This document shows, one piece after another, positions 42,331 through 51,803 of a DNA stretch of 64,000 nucleotides. Positions within the stretch are counted from its first letter, which is position 1. Each line of letters starts with the position of its first letter. The translations under genes were made by a program, and so were the position numbers. The stretch comes from Streptomyces sp. HUAS MG91 (GTDB lineage: Bacteria > Actinomycetota > Actinomycetes > Streptomycetales > Streptomycetaceae): contig NZ_CP159534.1 in assembly GCF_040529335.1 (NCBI RefSeq), positions 5,146,001 to 5,210,000 of the forward strand. The letters are read 5' to 3'. The notes under the pieces were generated by a model. That model was not told the DNA's origin and did no database searches. It saw nothing but the letters and a program-made list of their open reading frames with translations.

Positions 42331-42408
42331 GAGCCGTGACTGGCGCGCTGGGATGGGACCGACCATCGGGGAGCGGCTCGTGAACTGTGTGCCGTGCGCC
42401 TGGGCCGA
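42331..42408 (+). ncRNA. ZTP (pfl) riboswitch controlling glyA
   Basis: The conserved pfl motif is present. GAGCC-GTGACTGGCG opens the first domain, GGGATGGGACCGACCATCGGGGAGC follows, and GCGCCTGGGC closes the second. The P1 stem pairs GAGCCG (42331-42336) with CGGCTC (42374-42379). GGCGC at 42342-42346 can pair with GCGCC at 42396-42400 as the pseudoknot. It lies just upstream of glyA, a known target class in one-carbon metabolism. It senses ZTP/ZMP, the signal of folate shortage. Confidence 0.93.
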
Positions 42409-42440
42409 CCGCGAACCGACCGTGTCCGGAGGCAGCCCTC

Positions 42441-43889
42441 ATGAGCAAGCCCGATCTCACCCCCGAGTCCACCGCGTACCGCGCCGCCCTCGATGTCGTA
42501 CGGAGCGTCGAGCCGCGCATCGCCGACGCCATCGGCCAGGAACTCACCGACCAGCGCGAGATGCTCAAGCTGATCGCGTCCGAGAACTACGCCTCCCCGG
42601 CCACCCTGCTGGCCATGGGCAACTGGTTCAGCGACAAGTACGCCGAGGGCACCGTCGGCCGCCGCTTCTACGCCGGCTGCCGCAACGTCGACACCGTCGA
42701 GGGAATCGCCGCCGAGCACGCCCGCGAGCTGTTCGGCGCCCGGCACGCCTACGTCCAGCCGCACTCCGGCATCGACGCCAACCTGGTCGCCTTCTGGGCC
42801 GTCCTCGCCGACCGCGTCGAGGTGCCGTTCCTCGCGAAGACCGGCGTCCGGCAGATGAACGACCTGAGCGACGCCGACTGGGCCGAGCTGCGCCAGGCCT
42901 TCGGCAACCAGCGGATGCTCGGCATGTCGCTCGACGCGGGCGGCCACCTCACCCACGGCTTCCGCCCGAACATCTCCGGCAAGATGTTCGACCAGCGCTC
43001 GTACGGCACCGACCCCGCCACCGGCCTCATCGACTACGAGGCCCTGCGCGCCCAGGCCCGGGAGTTCAAGCCGCTCATCCTCGTCGCCGGGTACTCCGCC
43101 TACCCGCGCCTGGTGAACTTCCGGATCATGCGCGAGATCGCCGACGAGGTCGGCGCGACGCTCATGGTCGACATGGCGCACTTCGCCGGTCTCGTCGCGG
43201 GCAAGGTGCTGACCGGCGACTTCGACCCGGTGCCGCACGCGCAGATCGTGACGACCACCACCCACAAGTCGCTGCGCGGCCCGCGCGGCGGCATGGTGCT
43301 GTGCGACGACTCCCTCAAGGACCAGGTCGACCGCGGCTGCCCGATGGTGCTCGGCGGCCCGCTGCCGCACGTCATGGCCGCCAAGGCCGTCGCCCTCGCC
43401 GAGGCCCGGCAGCCCGCCTTCCAGGACTACGCCCAGCGGATCGTCGACAACGCCAAGGCGCTGGCCGAGGGGCTCATGCGGCGCGGCGCCACCCTCGTCA
43501 CCGGCGGCACCGACAACCACCTCAACCTCATCGACGTCGCCTCCTCCTACGGGCTCACCGGCCGCCAGGCCGAGTCCGCGCTGCTCGACTCCGGCGTCGT
43601 CACCAACCGCAACGCCATCCCCGCCGACCCGAACGGCGCCTGGTACACCTCCGGCATCCGCATCGGCACCCCCGCGCTGACCACGCGCGGCCTGGGCACC
43701 GCCGAGATGGACGAGATCGCCGCCCTCATCGACCGGGTCCTGACCACCGCCGAGCCGGGCACCACCAAGTCCGGCGCCCCCTCCAAGGCGAGCCACGTCC
43801 TGGAGCAGAAGATCTCCGACGAGGTCGCCCAGCGCGCCGCCGACCTGCTGCGGCCGTTCCCGCTGTACGGGCAGATCGACCTGGGCTGA
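42441..43889 (+). CDS. glyA: Serine hydroxymethyltransferase
   Basis: 482 residues from ATG 42441; the upstream frame runs through the riboswitch. Converts serine plus tetrahydrofolate to glycine plus methylene-THF. It has [44 protein letters not shown], the PLP Lys in [13 protein letters not shown] near 275, and a closing C-terminal domain. It is slightly longer than the E. coli enzyme, as usual in actinomycetes. GGAGG precedes the start. ZTP-riboswitch control is strongly indicated. Confidence 0.96.
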   Translation: MSKPDLTPESTAYRAALDVVRSVEPRIADAIGQELTDQREMLKLIASENYASPATLLAMGNWFSDKYAEGTVGRRFYAGCRNVDTVEGIAAEHARELFGARHAYVQPHSGIDANLVAFWAVLADRVEVPFLAKTGVRQMNDLSDADWAELRQAFGNQRMLGMSLDAGGHLTHGFRPNISGKMFDQRSYGTDPATGLIDYEALRAQAREFKPLILVAGYSAYPRLVNFRIMREIADEVGATLMVDMAHFAGLVAGKVLTGDFDPVPHAQIVTTTTHKSLRGPRGGMVLCDDSLKDQVDRGCPMVLGGPLPHVMAAKAVALAEARQPAFQDYAQRIVDNAKALAEGLMRRGATLVTGGTDNHLNLIDVASSYGLTGRQAESALLDSGVVTNRNAIPADPNGAWYTSGIRIGTPALTTRGLGTAEMDEIAALIDRVLTTAEPGTTKSGAPSKASHVLEQKISDEVAQRAADLLRPFPLYGQIDLG

Positions 43890-43897
43890 GCCCGGCC

Positions 43898-44569
43898 TCA
43901 GCCGACGAGCTCCTGCCGCGGGCCCCGGGGTTCCCGCCCCGCCCGCGGCAGCCGCTCGCGGAACCGCCACAGCACCGCGGCCGCGGCGAGCCCCGCGACG
44001 AGCCCGCCCAGCGCCCACAGCAGCCGGTCCCACAGCGGTACGCCCGGGGCGGCACGCTCCGGCGGGAACACTCCGGCGTGGCGCAGCTCGGCGACCAGCG
44101 CCGGGGAGACGCGGTGCCAGCGCAGATCGTCGTCGTTCACGTCGACCATGGGGTCCGTGCGGATCCACGGTGTGCCGTCGTCGGCGACGATCAGCTGGTC
44201 CTGGCGCTCGATGGCCGTGTCGGTGCCGGGCGCCCGCCGGGTCTCCGGCCAGCCGCCCACCCCGGTCATGCCCCACACGATCGTCGCCACCACGGGCGGG
44301 AACCGTCCGTCGTCCCAGGCGCTCGGCACCCGCTCGGTCACCGCGTCGAACTCCGCGGTCAGCTGTTCGAGGCGGGCGAAGTCCGGGTCCTCGTAGTGCA
44401 GGGACACCGACGGTCCGTCGGCGGCGCCCGGGGCGATCACCACGGCCAGGTCGGGCACGTCCGCCGAGCCGGGCCCCACCGGCCTGGCCTGTGCGGGCCC
44501 GGCACCCACCAGCATCAGCAGCACCGCCGCCGCCAGGGCCCGACGGCCCGCCCGCATTCCGCGCATCAC
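43898..44569 (-). CDS. Secreted/membrane-anchored hypothetical protein
   Basis: 223 residues from GTG 44569; ATG 44566 is possible. Signal peptide (RRALAAAVLLMLVGAGPAQA), an extracellular domain with WGMTGVGGWPETRRAPG and VDVNDDDLRWHRVSP, then a C-terminal transmembrane helix (LLWALGGLVAGLAAAAVLWRF) and a basic tail. It resembles a TPM-less membrane-anchored domain. No family recognised. It is tail-to-tail with glyA (9-base gap), so they may share termination. Confidence 0.75.
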   Translation of the reverse strand: MMRGMRAGRRALAAAVLLMLVGAGPAQARPVGPGSADVPDLAVVIAPGAADGPSVSLHYEDPDFARLEQLTAEFDAVTERVPSAWDDGRFPPVVATIVWGMTGVGGWPETRRAPGTDTAIERQDQLIVADDGTPWIRTDPMVDVNDDDLRWHRVSPALVAELRHAGVFPPERAAPGVPLWDRLLWALGGLVAGLAAAAVLWRFRERLPRAGREPRGPRQELVG

Positions 44570-44668
44570 TCACCCCCGGCGCCGTACCCGGCGTGATCCG
44601 GGTCACGGGAACACCGTAGTGGCAGAGACCTGTCGTGCACCTGCCCCCATTCCACGAGGGACACCTGA

Positions 44669-45694
<1,026 letters not shown>

Positions 45695-45758
45695 GCCCGC
45701 ACGCCTCGCGCAGCAGCAGTACCACCGCCCGCCCGCCACTCGATGACAGGAGCACGAC

Positions 45759-46340
45759 GTGGGGACCGTAACGATCGGTGTCTCGATCGCGGTCCCGGAG
45801 CCTCACGGCAGCCTGCTCCAGGAGCGGCGCGCGGGCTTCGGCGACGCCGCGGCGCACGGCATCCCCACGCACATCACGCTGCTCCCGCCGACCGAGGTGG
45901 ACGGCGGGCAGCTGCCGGCGATCGAGGCGCATCTCGCGGAAGTCGCCGCCACCGGGCGGCCGTTCGCGATGCGGCTGTCCGGCACCGGTACCTTCCGGCC
46001 GCTCTCGCCGGTGGTGTTCGTGCAGGTCGTCGAAGGGGCGGAGGCGTGCACCTGGCTGCAGAAGCAGGTACGGGACGCCTCCGGGCCGGTCGCCCGTGAG
46101 CTGCAGTTTCCGTACCACCCGCATGTGACGGTCGCGCACGGGATCGCCGAGGAGGCGATGGACCGGGCGTTCGCGGAGCTGGCCGATTACGAGGCGGCCT
46201 GGCCCTGTACCGGGTTCGCCCTCTACGAGCAGGGGGCCGACGGCATCTGGCGGCGCCTCCGCGACTTCTGTTTCCCGGGTCCCACGGTCCCCCCGCAATC
46301 CCCGCGCCGAGGCGCCGGCCGCGCCAACAGCACCCCGTAG
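45759..46340 (+). CDS. 2H phosphoesterase (2'-5' RNA ligase-like)
   Basis: 193 residues from GTG 45759 with ACAGGAGC upstream. Two H-x-[TS]-x motifs are at the expected spacing: HITLLPP near residue 40 and HPHVTVAHG near 127. The fold is a duplicated LigT-like barrel. Cleaves or ligates 2'-5' or cyclic phosphate bonds. The family is often near housekeeping genes in actinomycetes. Located 64 bases after trpS, probably co-transcribed. Confidence 0.9.
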   Translation: MGTVTIGVSIAVPEPHGSLLQERRAGFGDAAAHGIPTHITLLPPTEVDGGQLPAIEAHLAEVAATGRPFAMRLSGTGTFRPLSPVVFVQVVEGAEACTWLQKQVRDASGPVARELQFPYHPHVTVAHGIAEEAMDRAFAELADYEAAWPCTGFALYEQGADGIWRRLRDFCFPGPTVPPQSPRRGAGRANSTP

Positions 46341-46393
46341 CCGTGCCGCGCGGGCCGCTGCCAGCCCCGCCTGGGGCGCTGTGCCCGCCCCGA

Positions 46394-46420
46394 CAGGGGC
46401 GCGGGGAACTGCGCGACCAG
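46394..46420. repeat. Reverse copy of the GCAGTTCCCCGCGCCCCT repeat
   Basis: A single reverse-oriented copy between the convergent 2H phosphoesterase and DprE2 genes. The remaining 220 bases of the 298-base gap hold many short GCCCAAGGCGGG-like GC-rich repeats and no gene. Confidence 0.75.
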
Positions 46421-46638
46421 CCCCCACCGGGGCTGCACCCGCGAACGGCGCTGTACTGGCCGCCCCTTAGGCGCTAGCCCCGCGCCGGGGGCCGCCTTGC
46501 CCACCCTGCCGCCCCAGGCGGCAGATTGCCCAAGACGGCGGGCGCTCGCCCGGGTCGCGAGACGGGCGGCGGGCGGCTGCCCAAGGCGGGGCGGGGCGGG
46601 GCGGACCGCACGCCCAGGACGGCAGGGGCGGGCCCGGG

Positions 46639-47394
46639 TTATACCGGGAGGCGGCGGAAGAGGGGGCGGGGGACGTGGCGGAGGCCCGCCATGACCACGC
46701 GGAGCGCCCCCGGCACCCACACAGTCTCCGACCGCCGCCGAAGCCCCAGCTCAATGGCGGCAGCCACGGCGTCCGGCGTCGTGGCGAGCGGCGCCTCGGC
46801 CAGCCCGGCCGTCATCTTCGTGCGCACGAACCCGGGCCGCACGACCATGACGTGCACCCCGGTGCCGTGCAGCGCGTCCCCGAGCCCCTGCGCGAACGCG
46901 TCGAGCCCCGCCTTGCTCGACCCGTAGATGAAGTTGGAGCGCCGGGCCCGCTCACCCGCGACCGACGACAGCACCACCAGCGAGCCGTGCCCCTGCGCCT
47001 GGAGGGCCCGCGCGCACACGAGCCCGGCCGAGACGGCGCCCGTGTAGTTGGTCTGGGCGACGCGTACGGCGGCCAGCGGATCGCCCTCGTCACGGGCCTG
47101 GTCGCCGAGGACGCCGAAGGCGAGCAGCACCATGTCGATGTCGCCCTCGGTGAACACCTTCCCCAGCGCCTCCTCGTGCGCCTCGGAGTCGAGGGCGTCG
47201 AAGGCGACGGTCCGCACGTCGGCGCCCGAGCCGCGCAGCTCCTCGGCGGCCGCGTCGAGCGCCGGGGACGGACGGCCCGCCAGCCACACCGTGCGGGTGC
47301 GCCGGGTGATCAGGCGGCGGGCCGTCGCGAGCCCGATCTCGGACGTGCCGCCGAGGACGAGCAGGGACTGGGGGATGCCGAAGGCGTCCTTCAT
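46639..47394 (-). CDS. dprE2: DprE2-like SDR (decaprenylphospho-2-keto-ribose reductase)
   Basis: 251 residues from ATG 47394. SDR Rossmann motif VLGGTSEIGLATA near the N-terminus, the catalytic Tyr-x3-Lys in FIYGSSKAG near 150, and Ser upstream in VVLSSVAG. It completes epimerisation of decaprenylphosphoryl-ribose to arabinose with DprE1, encoded just upstream (32-base gap). Products feed arabinosyl transfer in mycobacteria; the recipient in Streptomyces is unclear. The stop is TAA, rare here. Confidence 0.9.
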   Translation of the reverse strand: MKDAFGIPQSLLVLGGTSEIGLATARRLITRRTRTVWLAGRPSPALDAAAEELRGSGADVRTVAFDALDSEAHEEALGKVFTEGDIDMVLLAFGVLGDQARDEGDPLAAVRVAQTNYTGAVSAGLVCARALQAQGHGSLVVLSSVAGERARRSNFIYGSSKAGLDAFAQGLGDALHGTGVHVMVVRPGFVRTKMTAGLAEAPLATTPDAVAAAIELGLRRRSETVWVPGALRVVMAGLRHVPRPLFRRLPV

Positions 47395-47426
47395 GAGAGG
47401 CGAACTCCTGTGAGGGGTCGGGGGAG

Positions 47427-48869
47427 TCAGAGGGAGAGGCGGCGCGACAGGTCCGAGCGGAACACGCCGGCCGGGTCGAGCCGCGCTCGCAGCGAACGGA
47501 AGTCGGCGAGCCGCGGGTACATGGCGTCGAGCAGTTCGGGGCGCAGCCGGGAGTCCTTGGCGAGGTAGACGCGGCCGTCGGCGGCGGCGACCTCCTCGTC
47601 GAGCTCGTCGAGGAAGGCGCCGAGCCCCGGCAGGCTGGCGGGGATGTCGAGGGCGAGGGTCCAGCCCGGCATCGGGAAGGACAGCCAGCCCGGGTCGCTG
47701 TCGCCGAACCGCTTGAGGACGGCGAGGAAGGACGGGCAGCGCCGCTCGGAGATGCGCCGCACGACGCGGCGCAGGGCGTCCTCCTGCCCGTACCCGACGA
47801 CGAACTGGTACTGCACGAAGCCGCCGCGCCCGTAGACCCGGTTCCAGTGCGGCACGCCGTCGAGCGGGTGGAAGAAGGCGGCGAGCTTCTGGAGCTCGCC
47901 GGTGCGCAGCCGGGGCGCCCTGCGGTACCAGAGCTCGTTGAAGAGGCCGACCGTGGTGCGGCCCAGCAGGCCCTCGGGGACGAAGGCGGGCGGCGCGGGA
48001 AGGCGGCCGGGGCGGAACTCCAGCGGGGCGCGGCGGGCGCGGGCGGGCAGCGCGTCCAGCGGGGCGTGGTCGCCGCGGGTGAGGACGGCGCGGCCCAGGG
48101 CGCTGCCGCGCGCGAGCAGGTCGATCCAGGCGACGGAGTAGCGGTAGCGGTGGTCGGTGGCGGTCAGCCGGGCCATCAGGTCGTCGAGGTCGGTGGCGCG
48201 CTCGGTGTCGACGCTCATCAGCGAGGTCTCCACGCGCTGGAGCCGGACCGTCGCGGTCAGGATGACGCCGGTCAGGCCCATGCCGCCGGCGGTGGCGTCG
48301 AACAGCTCGGTGCCGCGCTCCACCATCCGCACCTCGCCGTCGGCGGTGAGCAGTTCGAGGGCCTCGACGTGCCGCGAGAAGGAGCCGTGGACGTGGTGGT
48401 TCTTGCCGTGGATGTCGGCGCCGATCGCGCCGCCGACCGTCACATAGCGGGTGCCGGGGGTGACCGGCACGAACCAGCCGAGCGGCAGCAGCACCTCCAT
48501 CAGCCGGTGCAGGGAGACGCCCGCGTCGCACAGGACGGTGCCGCCCGCCGCGTCGATGGCGTGGATCCGGTCCAGGCCGGTCATGTCGAGGACCGCGCCG
48601 CCCGCGTTCTGCGCCGCGTCGCCGTAGGCGCGGCCGAGGCCCCGGGCGATGCCGCCGCGCCGCCCGGTGACGGCGCACTCCCGGACGGCGGCCACCGTCT
48701 CCTCGTAGCTGCGGGGGCGCACCAGATGCGCCGAGGTCGGGGCGGTGCGGCCCCAGCCGGTGACCGGCACGGTGTCGTAACCGGGGCTCGTGGGTGCCGT
48801 GGGTGAAGGAGCTGCAGCCATGACGGCGACCGTATCGTCCATAGAAGGCCGCTTTGCCCCAAATCTCAT
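47427..48869 (-). CDS. dprE1: DprE1-like FAD oxidase (decaprenylphosphoryl-ribose oxidase)
   Basis: 480 residues. FAD-binding PCMH region with GRRGGIARGLGRAYGDAAQNAGGAVLDM and TPGTRYVTVGGAIGADIHGKNHHVHGSFSRHV (the flavin-binding His/Ser-rich loop). The inhibitor-reactive Cys context (RRCPSFLAVLKRFG) of mycobacterial DprE1 is retained near residue 390. Oxidises the 2'-OH of decaprenylphosphoryl-ribose. It is divergent from the PAP2/UbiA operon; 84 bases separate the two starts. Confidence 0.92.
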   Translation of the reverse strand: MRFGAKRPSMDDTVAVMAAAPSPTAPTSPGYDTVPVTGWGRTAPTSAHLVRPRSYEETVAAVRECAVTGRRGGIARGLGRAYGDAAQNAGGAVLDMTGLDRIHAIDAAGGTVLCDAGVSLHRLMEVLLPLGWFVPVTPGTRYVTVGGAIGADIHGKNHHVHGSFSRHVEALELLTADGEVRMVERGTELFDATAGGMGLTGVILTATVRLQRVETSLMSVDTERATDLDDLMARLTATDHRYRYSVAWIDLLARGSALGRAVLTRGDHAPLDALPARARRAPLEFRPGRLPAPPAFVPEGLLGRTTVGLFNELWYRRAPRLRTGELQKLAAFFHPLDGVPHWNRVYGRGGFVQYQFVVGYGQEDALRRVVRRISERRCPSFLAVLKRFGDSDPGWLSFPMPGWTLALDIPASLPGLGAFLDELDEEVAAADGRVYLAKDSRLRPELLDAMYPRLADFRSLRARLDPAGVFRSDLSRRLSL

Positions 48870-48953
48870 ATTCCCTCACCGAAATGGGTGATTGAGGGGG
48901 TGTCATAGGAAATGGCCCGGTCTGCGGGGTGCCCGGCCTCCACAGTGAGCCAC

Positions 48954-49475
48954 ATGGACGACATCGACCGCCGATTGCTGTCAGCGTTGCGCGACTGCGG
49001 CTCGGACCGGCGTGTGGCGGCGGCCGCGCGGGCGCTGTCCTGGGCCGGGGAGCACGGCGCGCTCTGGCTCGCGGCCGGGCTCGTGGGCGCCGCCGCCGAC
49101 CGGGAACGGCGCCCCGCCTGGCTGCGCGCCACGGCCCTGACCGCGGGCGCGCACCTGGCCAGCATGGGCGTGAAGCGTGTGGTGCGCAGGCCGCGGCCCG
49201 AGGCGGGCGCCGGGATCGAGCCCCTGGTGCGCACGGCCGGCCGGCACTCCTTCCCCAGCTCCCACGCCACCGCCGCGGCCGCCGCCGCCGTCGCCTACGG
49301 CGCGGTGCGGCCGGTCGGCGCGCACCTGGCGCCGCCGATCGCCGCCGCCATGTGCGTCTCGCGGCTCGTCGTCGGCGTGCACTACCCGTCCGACGTGGCG
49401 GCGGGCGCGGCGCTGGGGGCGCTGACCGCGCGGCTCGGGGCGCGCTGGGCGGCCGCCGGAGGTGCGCCCCGATGA
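48954..49475 (+). CDS. PAP2-type phosphatase (decaprenylphosphoryl-5-phosphoribose phosphatase-like)
   Basis: 173 residues from ATG 48954; an upstream in-frame GTG at 48945 is possible. Three PAP2 signatures: KRVVRRPRP, PSSHATA and SRLVVGVHYPSD. It probably dephosphorylates decaprenylphosphoryl-5-phosphoribose to give the DprE1/E2 substrate. It overlaps the next gene by 4 bases (ATGA), directly upstream of the phosphoribosyltransferase. Confidence 0.88.
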   Translation: MDDIDRRLLSALRDCGSDRRVAAAARALSWAGEHGALWLAAGLVGAAADRERRPAWLRATALTAGAHLASMGVKRVVRRPRPEAGAGIEPLVRTAGRHSFPSSHATAAAAAAVAYGAVRPVGAHLAPPIAAAMCVSRLVVGVHYPSDVAAGAALGALTARLGARWAAAGGAPR

Positions 49476-50422
49476 CGGACGGCGCCAAGGGCGCGGCGGT
49501 CCTGGAACGGCCGCACGAAGTACGGCAGCGGGTCACCCCGCTCGGGCTGCCCGCCGGGCTGCTGCGCACCGCGCGGCCCCGGCAGTGGGTGAAGAACGCC
49601 CTGGTCGTCGCGGCCCCCGCCGCCGCGGGTGAACTCTTCTCCCGGCACGCGCTGACCCAAGTGGTGCTGGTCTTCTGCCTGTTCACCCTCGCCTCGGCGG
49701 CGGTGTACCTGATCAACGACGCGCGCGACGCCGAGGCCGACCGCGCCCACCCGGTCAAGCGGCACCGCCCGGTGGCGGCGGGCCAGGTGCCGGTCCCCGT
49801 CGCCTACGCCGCGGGCGCGGCCCTCGCGGCTCTCGCGCCGACCCTCGCGGCGGCGCTGTGCAACCCGATGACCGCGGCGCTGCTCACCGCGTACGTCGCC
49901 ATGCAGCTCGCCTACTGCGTCAGCCTCAAGCACGTACTCGTCGTCGACCTGACCGTCGTGACCACCGGCTTCCTGATGCGGGCGATGATCGGCGGGGTCG
50001 CGCTCGGCATCCCGCTGTCGCGCTGGTTCCTGATCACCACCGGGTTCGGCGCGCTGTTCATGGTCTCCGCCAAGCGGTACTCCGAGGCCGTGCAGATGGC
50101 GGGCAAGGAGGGCGCCACGCGGGCCCTGCTGAACCAGTACACGACCGGCTACCTGCGCTTCGTCTGGCAGCTCGCGGCCGGGGTCGCCGTGCTCGCCTAC
50201 TGCCTGTGGGCGATGGAGGAGGGCGGTGTCGCGCGCACCAGCCTGCTGCCCTGGCGGCAGCTGTCGATGGTGGCGTTCATCCTCGCCGTGCTGCGCTACG
50301 CCGTCTTCGCCGACCGGGGCACGGCCGGTGAGCCGGAGGACGTCGTGCTGCGCGACCGGGCCCTCGCGGTCATCGGCCTGGTGTGGCTGGCCATGTACGG
50401 ACTCGCGGTCGTCGACTGGTGA
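49472..50422 (+). CDS. UbiA-family decaprenyl-phosphate phosphoribosyltransferase
   Basis: 316 residues, ATG overlapping the upstream stop. UbiA prenyltransferase pattern: RPRQWVKNALV, then the Asp-rich NDARDAEADRAHPVKRHRP near 98-117, about eight transmembrane helices, and a second conserved loop with SAKRYSEAVQMAGKEG. It transfers phosphoribose from PRPP to decaprenyl phosphate, starting the arabinose-donor branch. It overlaps the GtrA gene by 4 bases. Confidence 0.92.
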   Translation: MTDGAKGAAVLERPHEVRQRVTPLGLPAGLLRTARPRQWVKNALVVAAPAAAGELFSRHALTQVVLVFCLFTLASAAVYLINDARDAEADRAHPVKRHRPVAAGQVPVPVAYAAGAALAALAPTLAAALCNPMTAALLTAYVAMQLAYCVSLKHVLVVDLTVVTTGFLMRAMIGGVALGIPLSRWFLITTGFGALFMVSAKRYSEAVQMAGKEGATRALLNQYTTGYLRFVWQLAAGVAVLAYCLWAMEEGGVARTSLLPWRQLSMVAFILAVLRYAVFADRGTAGEPEDVVLRDRALAVIGLVWLAMYGLAVVDW

Positions 50423-50895
50423 GCCGGCTGCGGGCGCTGGGACCGGAGCTGGCCGCCTTCGCGGGGGTCGGGCTCTGCGCGTACGCCGCCGACCTCGGCC
50501 TGTTCGTGTGGCTGCGCGGCCCGGCCGGGTTCGACCCGCTCACCGCCAAGGCGCTCTCCTTCGTGGCGGGCTGCTCGGTGGCGTACGCGGGCAACGCCCT
50601 CGGTACGTACCGGGGCGCGGCACCGCAGGTCACCCGGCTGCGGCAGTACGGGGTGTTCTTCGCGGTGAACGTGGTGGGCGCGCTGGTGCAGTTGCTGTGC
50701 CTCGCCGTGTCGCACTACGGATTCGGGCTGACCTCGGCGCGGGCGGACACCGTATCCGGGGCGGGAGTCGGCATGGCACTGGCCACGGTGCTGCGGTTCT
50801 GGGGTACCAGGACCCTGGTTTTCCGCGCGAGCACGATCCGTACGAGCCCGGTTGAAACGGCGGACAAGGGCAGGCTTGGATCATGGACTGGCTGA
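50419..50895 (+). CDS. GtrA-family membrane protein
   Basis: 158 residues from GTG 50419 overlapping the upstream stop. Four transmembrane helices: LAAFAGVGLCAYAADLGLFVWL, TAKALSFVAGCSVAYAGNALGTY, QYGVFFAVNVVGALVQLLCLAV, and a GMALATVLRFWGTRTLVF end. The family flips or helps flip lipid-linked sugars. Here it likely serves the decaprenylphosphoryl sugar made by the neighbours. It overlaps YihY by 13 bases. Confidence 0.9.
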   Translation: MSRLRALGPELAAFAGVGLCAYAADLGLFVWLRGPAGFDPLTAKALSFVAGCSVAYAGNALGTYRGAAPQVTRLRQYGVFFAVNVVGALVQLLCLAVSHYGFGLTSARADTVSGAGVGMALATVLRFWGTRTLVFRASTIRTSPVETADKGRLGSWTG

Positions 50896-51803
50896 AGAAG
50901 CTCCCCGTTGTCGGACCCCTGGTGAGCCGGCTGATGCTGACGCACGCCTGGCGCGCCTACGAACGGCTCGACGCCGTGCACTGGGCGCGGCTCGCGGCGG
51001 CGATGACGTTCATCAGTTTCCTCGCCCTGTTCCCGCTGCTCACCGTCGCCGCGGCGATCGCGGCCGGCACGCTGTCCACCGCGCAGCAGCAGGAGCTCCA
51101 GACCAAGATCGGCGATCAGGTGCCGGGCATCTCCGACCAGCTGGACATCCAGGCGCTGGTCGACAACGCGGGCACCGTCGGGGTCGTCGCCGGCGCGCTG
51201 CTGCTGTTCACCGGCATCGGCTGGGTCGGCTCGATGCGGGAGTGCCTGCGCGCCGTGTGGGAGCTGCCCGACGAGGAGGAGAACCCGGTCCTGCGCAAGC
51301 TGAAGGACGCCGGGGTGCTGATCGGCCTCGGGGGAGCGGGCCTCGCCTCGCTCGTCGCCTCCACGGTCGCCTCCACGGCCGTGGACGCCACCGCCGAGGG
51401 GCTCGGCCTCGACAAGAACGGCTGGGGCGGCTTCCTGCTCCAGGCCGCCGCGTTCGCGATCGCCGTGCTCGCGGACTTCCTGCTGCTGCTCTACGTCCTG
51501 ACCCTGCTGCCCGGGGTGGCGCCCGAGCGCCGCGATCTGGTGACCGCGGCGCTGATCGGCGCCGCCGGGTTCGAGCTGCTGAAGATGCTGCTCGGCGGCT
51601 ACATCAAGGGCGTCGCCGCGAAGAGCATGTACGGGGCGTTCGGCACGCCGGTCGCCCTGCTGCTGTGGATCAACTTCACGGCGAAGCTGCTGCTGTTCTG
51701 CGCCGCCTGGTCGGCGACCGGGGTCAGGACCGCTTCTGAGCCGGCCACTTCTTCCGCACCACGAACACCCCCGCGGCCAGCACCACCAGCACCCCACCCG
51801 TGA
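50883..51803 (+). CDS. YihY/BrkB-family membrane protein
   Basis: 306 residues. Six transmembrane helices typical of YihY: LAAAMTFISFLALFPLLTVAAAIA, GVVAGALLLFTGIGWVGSMRECL, and so on. Its end overlaps the antiparallel dacC gene by 80 bases. The C-terminal Pro/Ala tail (SEPATSSAPRTPPRPAPP) corresponds to that overlap. Transport or cell-envelope role in the literature remains unclear. It is translated from a start inside the GtrA gene end. Confidence 0.88.
   Translation: MDWLKKLPVVGPLVSRLMLTHAWRAYERLDAVHWARLAAAMTFISFLALFPLLTVAAAIAAGTLSTAQQQELQTKIGDQVPGISDQLDIQALVDNAGTVGVVAGALLLFTGIGWVGSMRECLRAVWELPDEEENPVLRKLKDAGVLIGLGGAGLASLVASTVASTAVDATAEGLGLDKNGWGGFLLQAAAFAIAVLADFLLLLYVLTLLPGVAPERRDLVTAALIGAAGFELLKMLLGGYIKGVAAKSMYGAFGTPVALLLWINFTAKLLLFCAAWSATGVRTASEPATSSAPRTPPRPAPPAPHP

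Noticed and set aside
46639..49758. 1039-codon single open frame covering DprE2 and DprE1 positions
   Set aside because: Only its last 251 codons are real (DprE2). The rest reads DprE1 and the opposite PAP2 region in the wrong frame.
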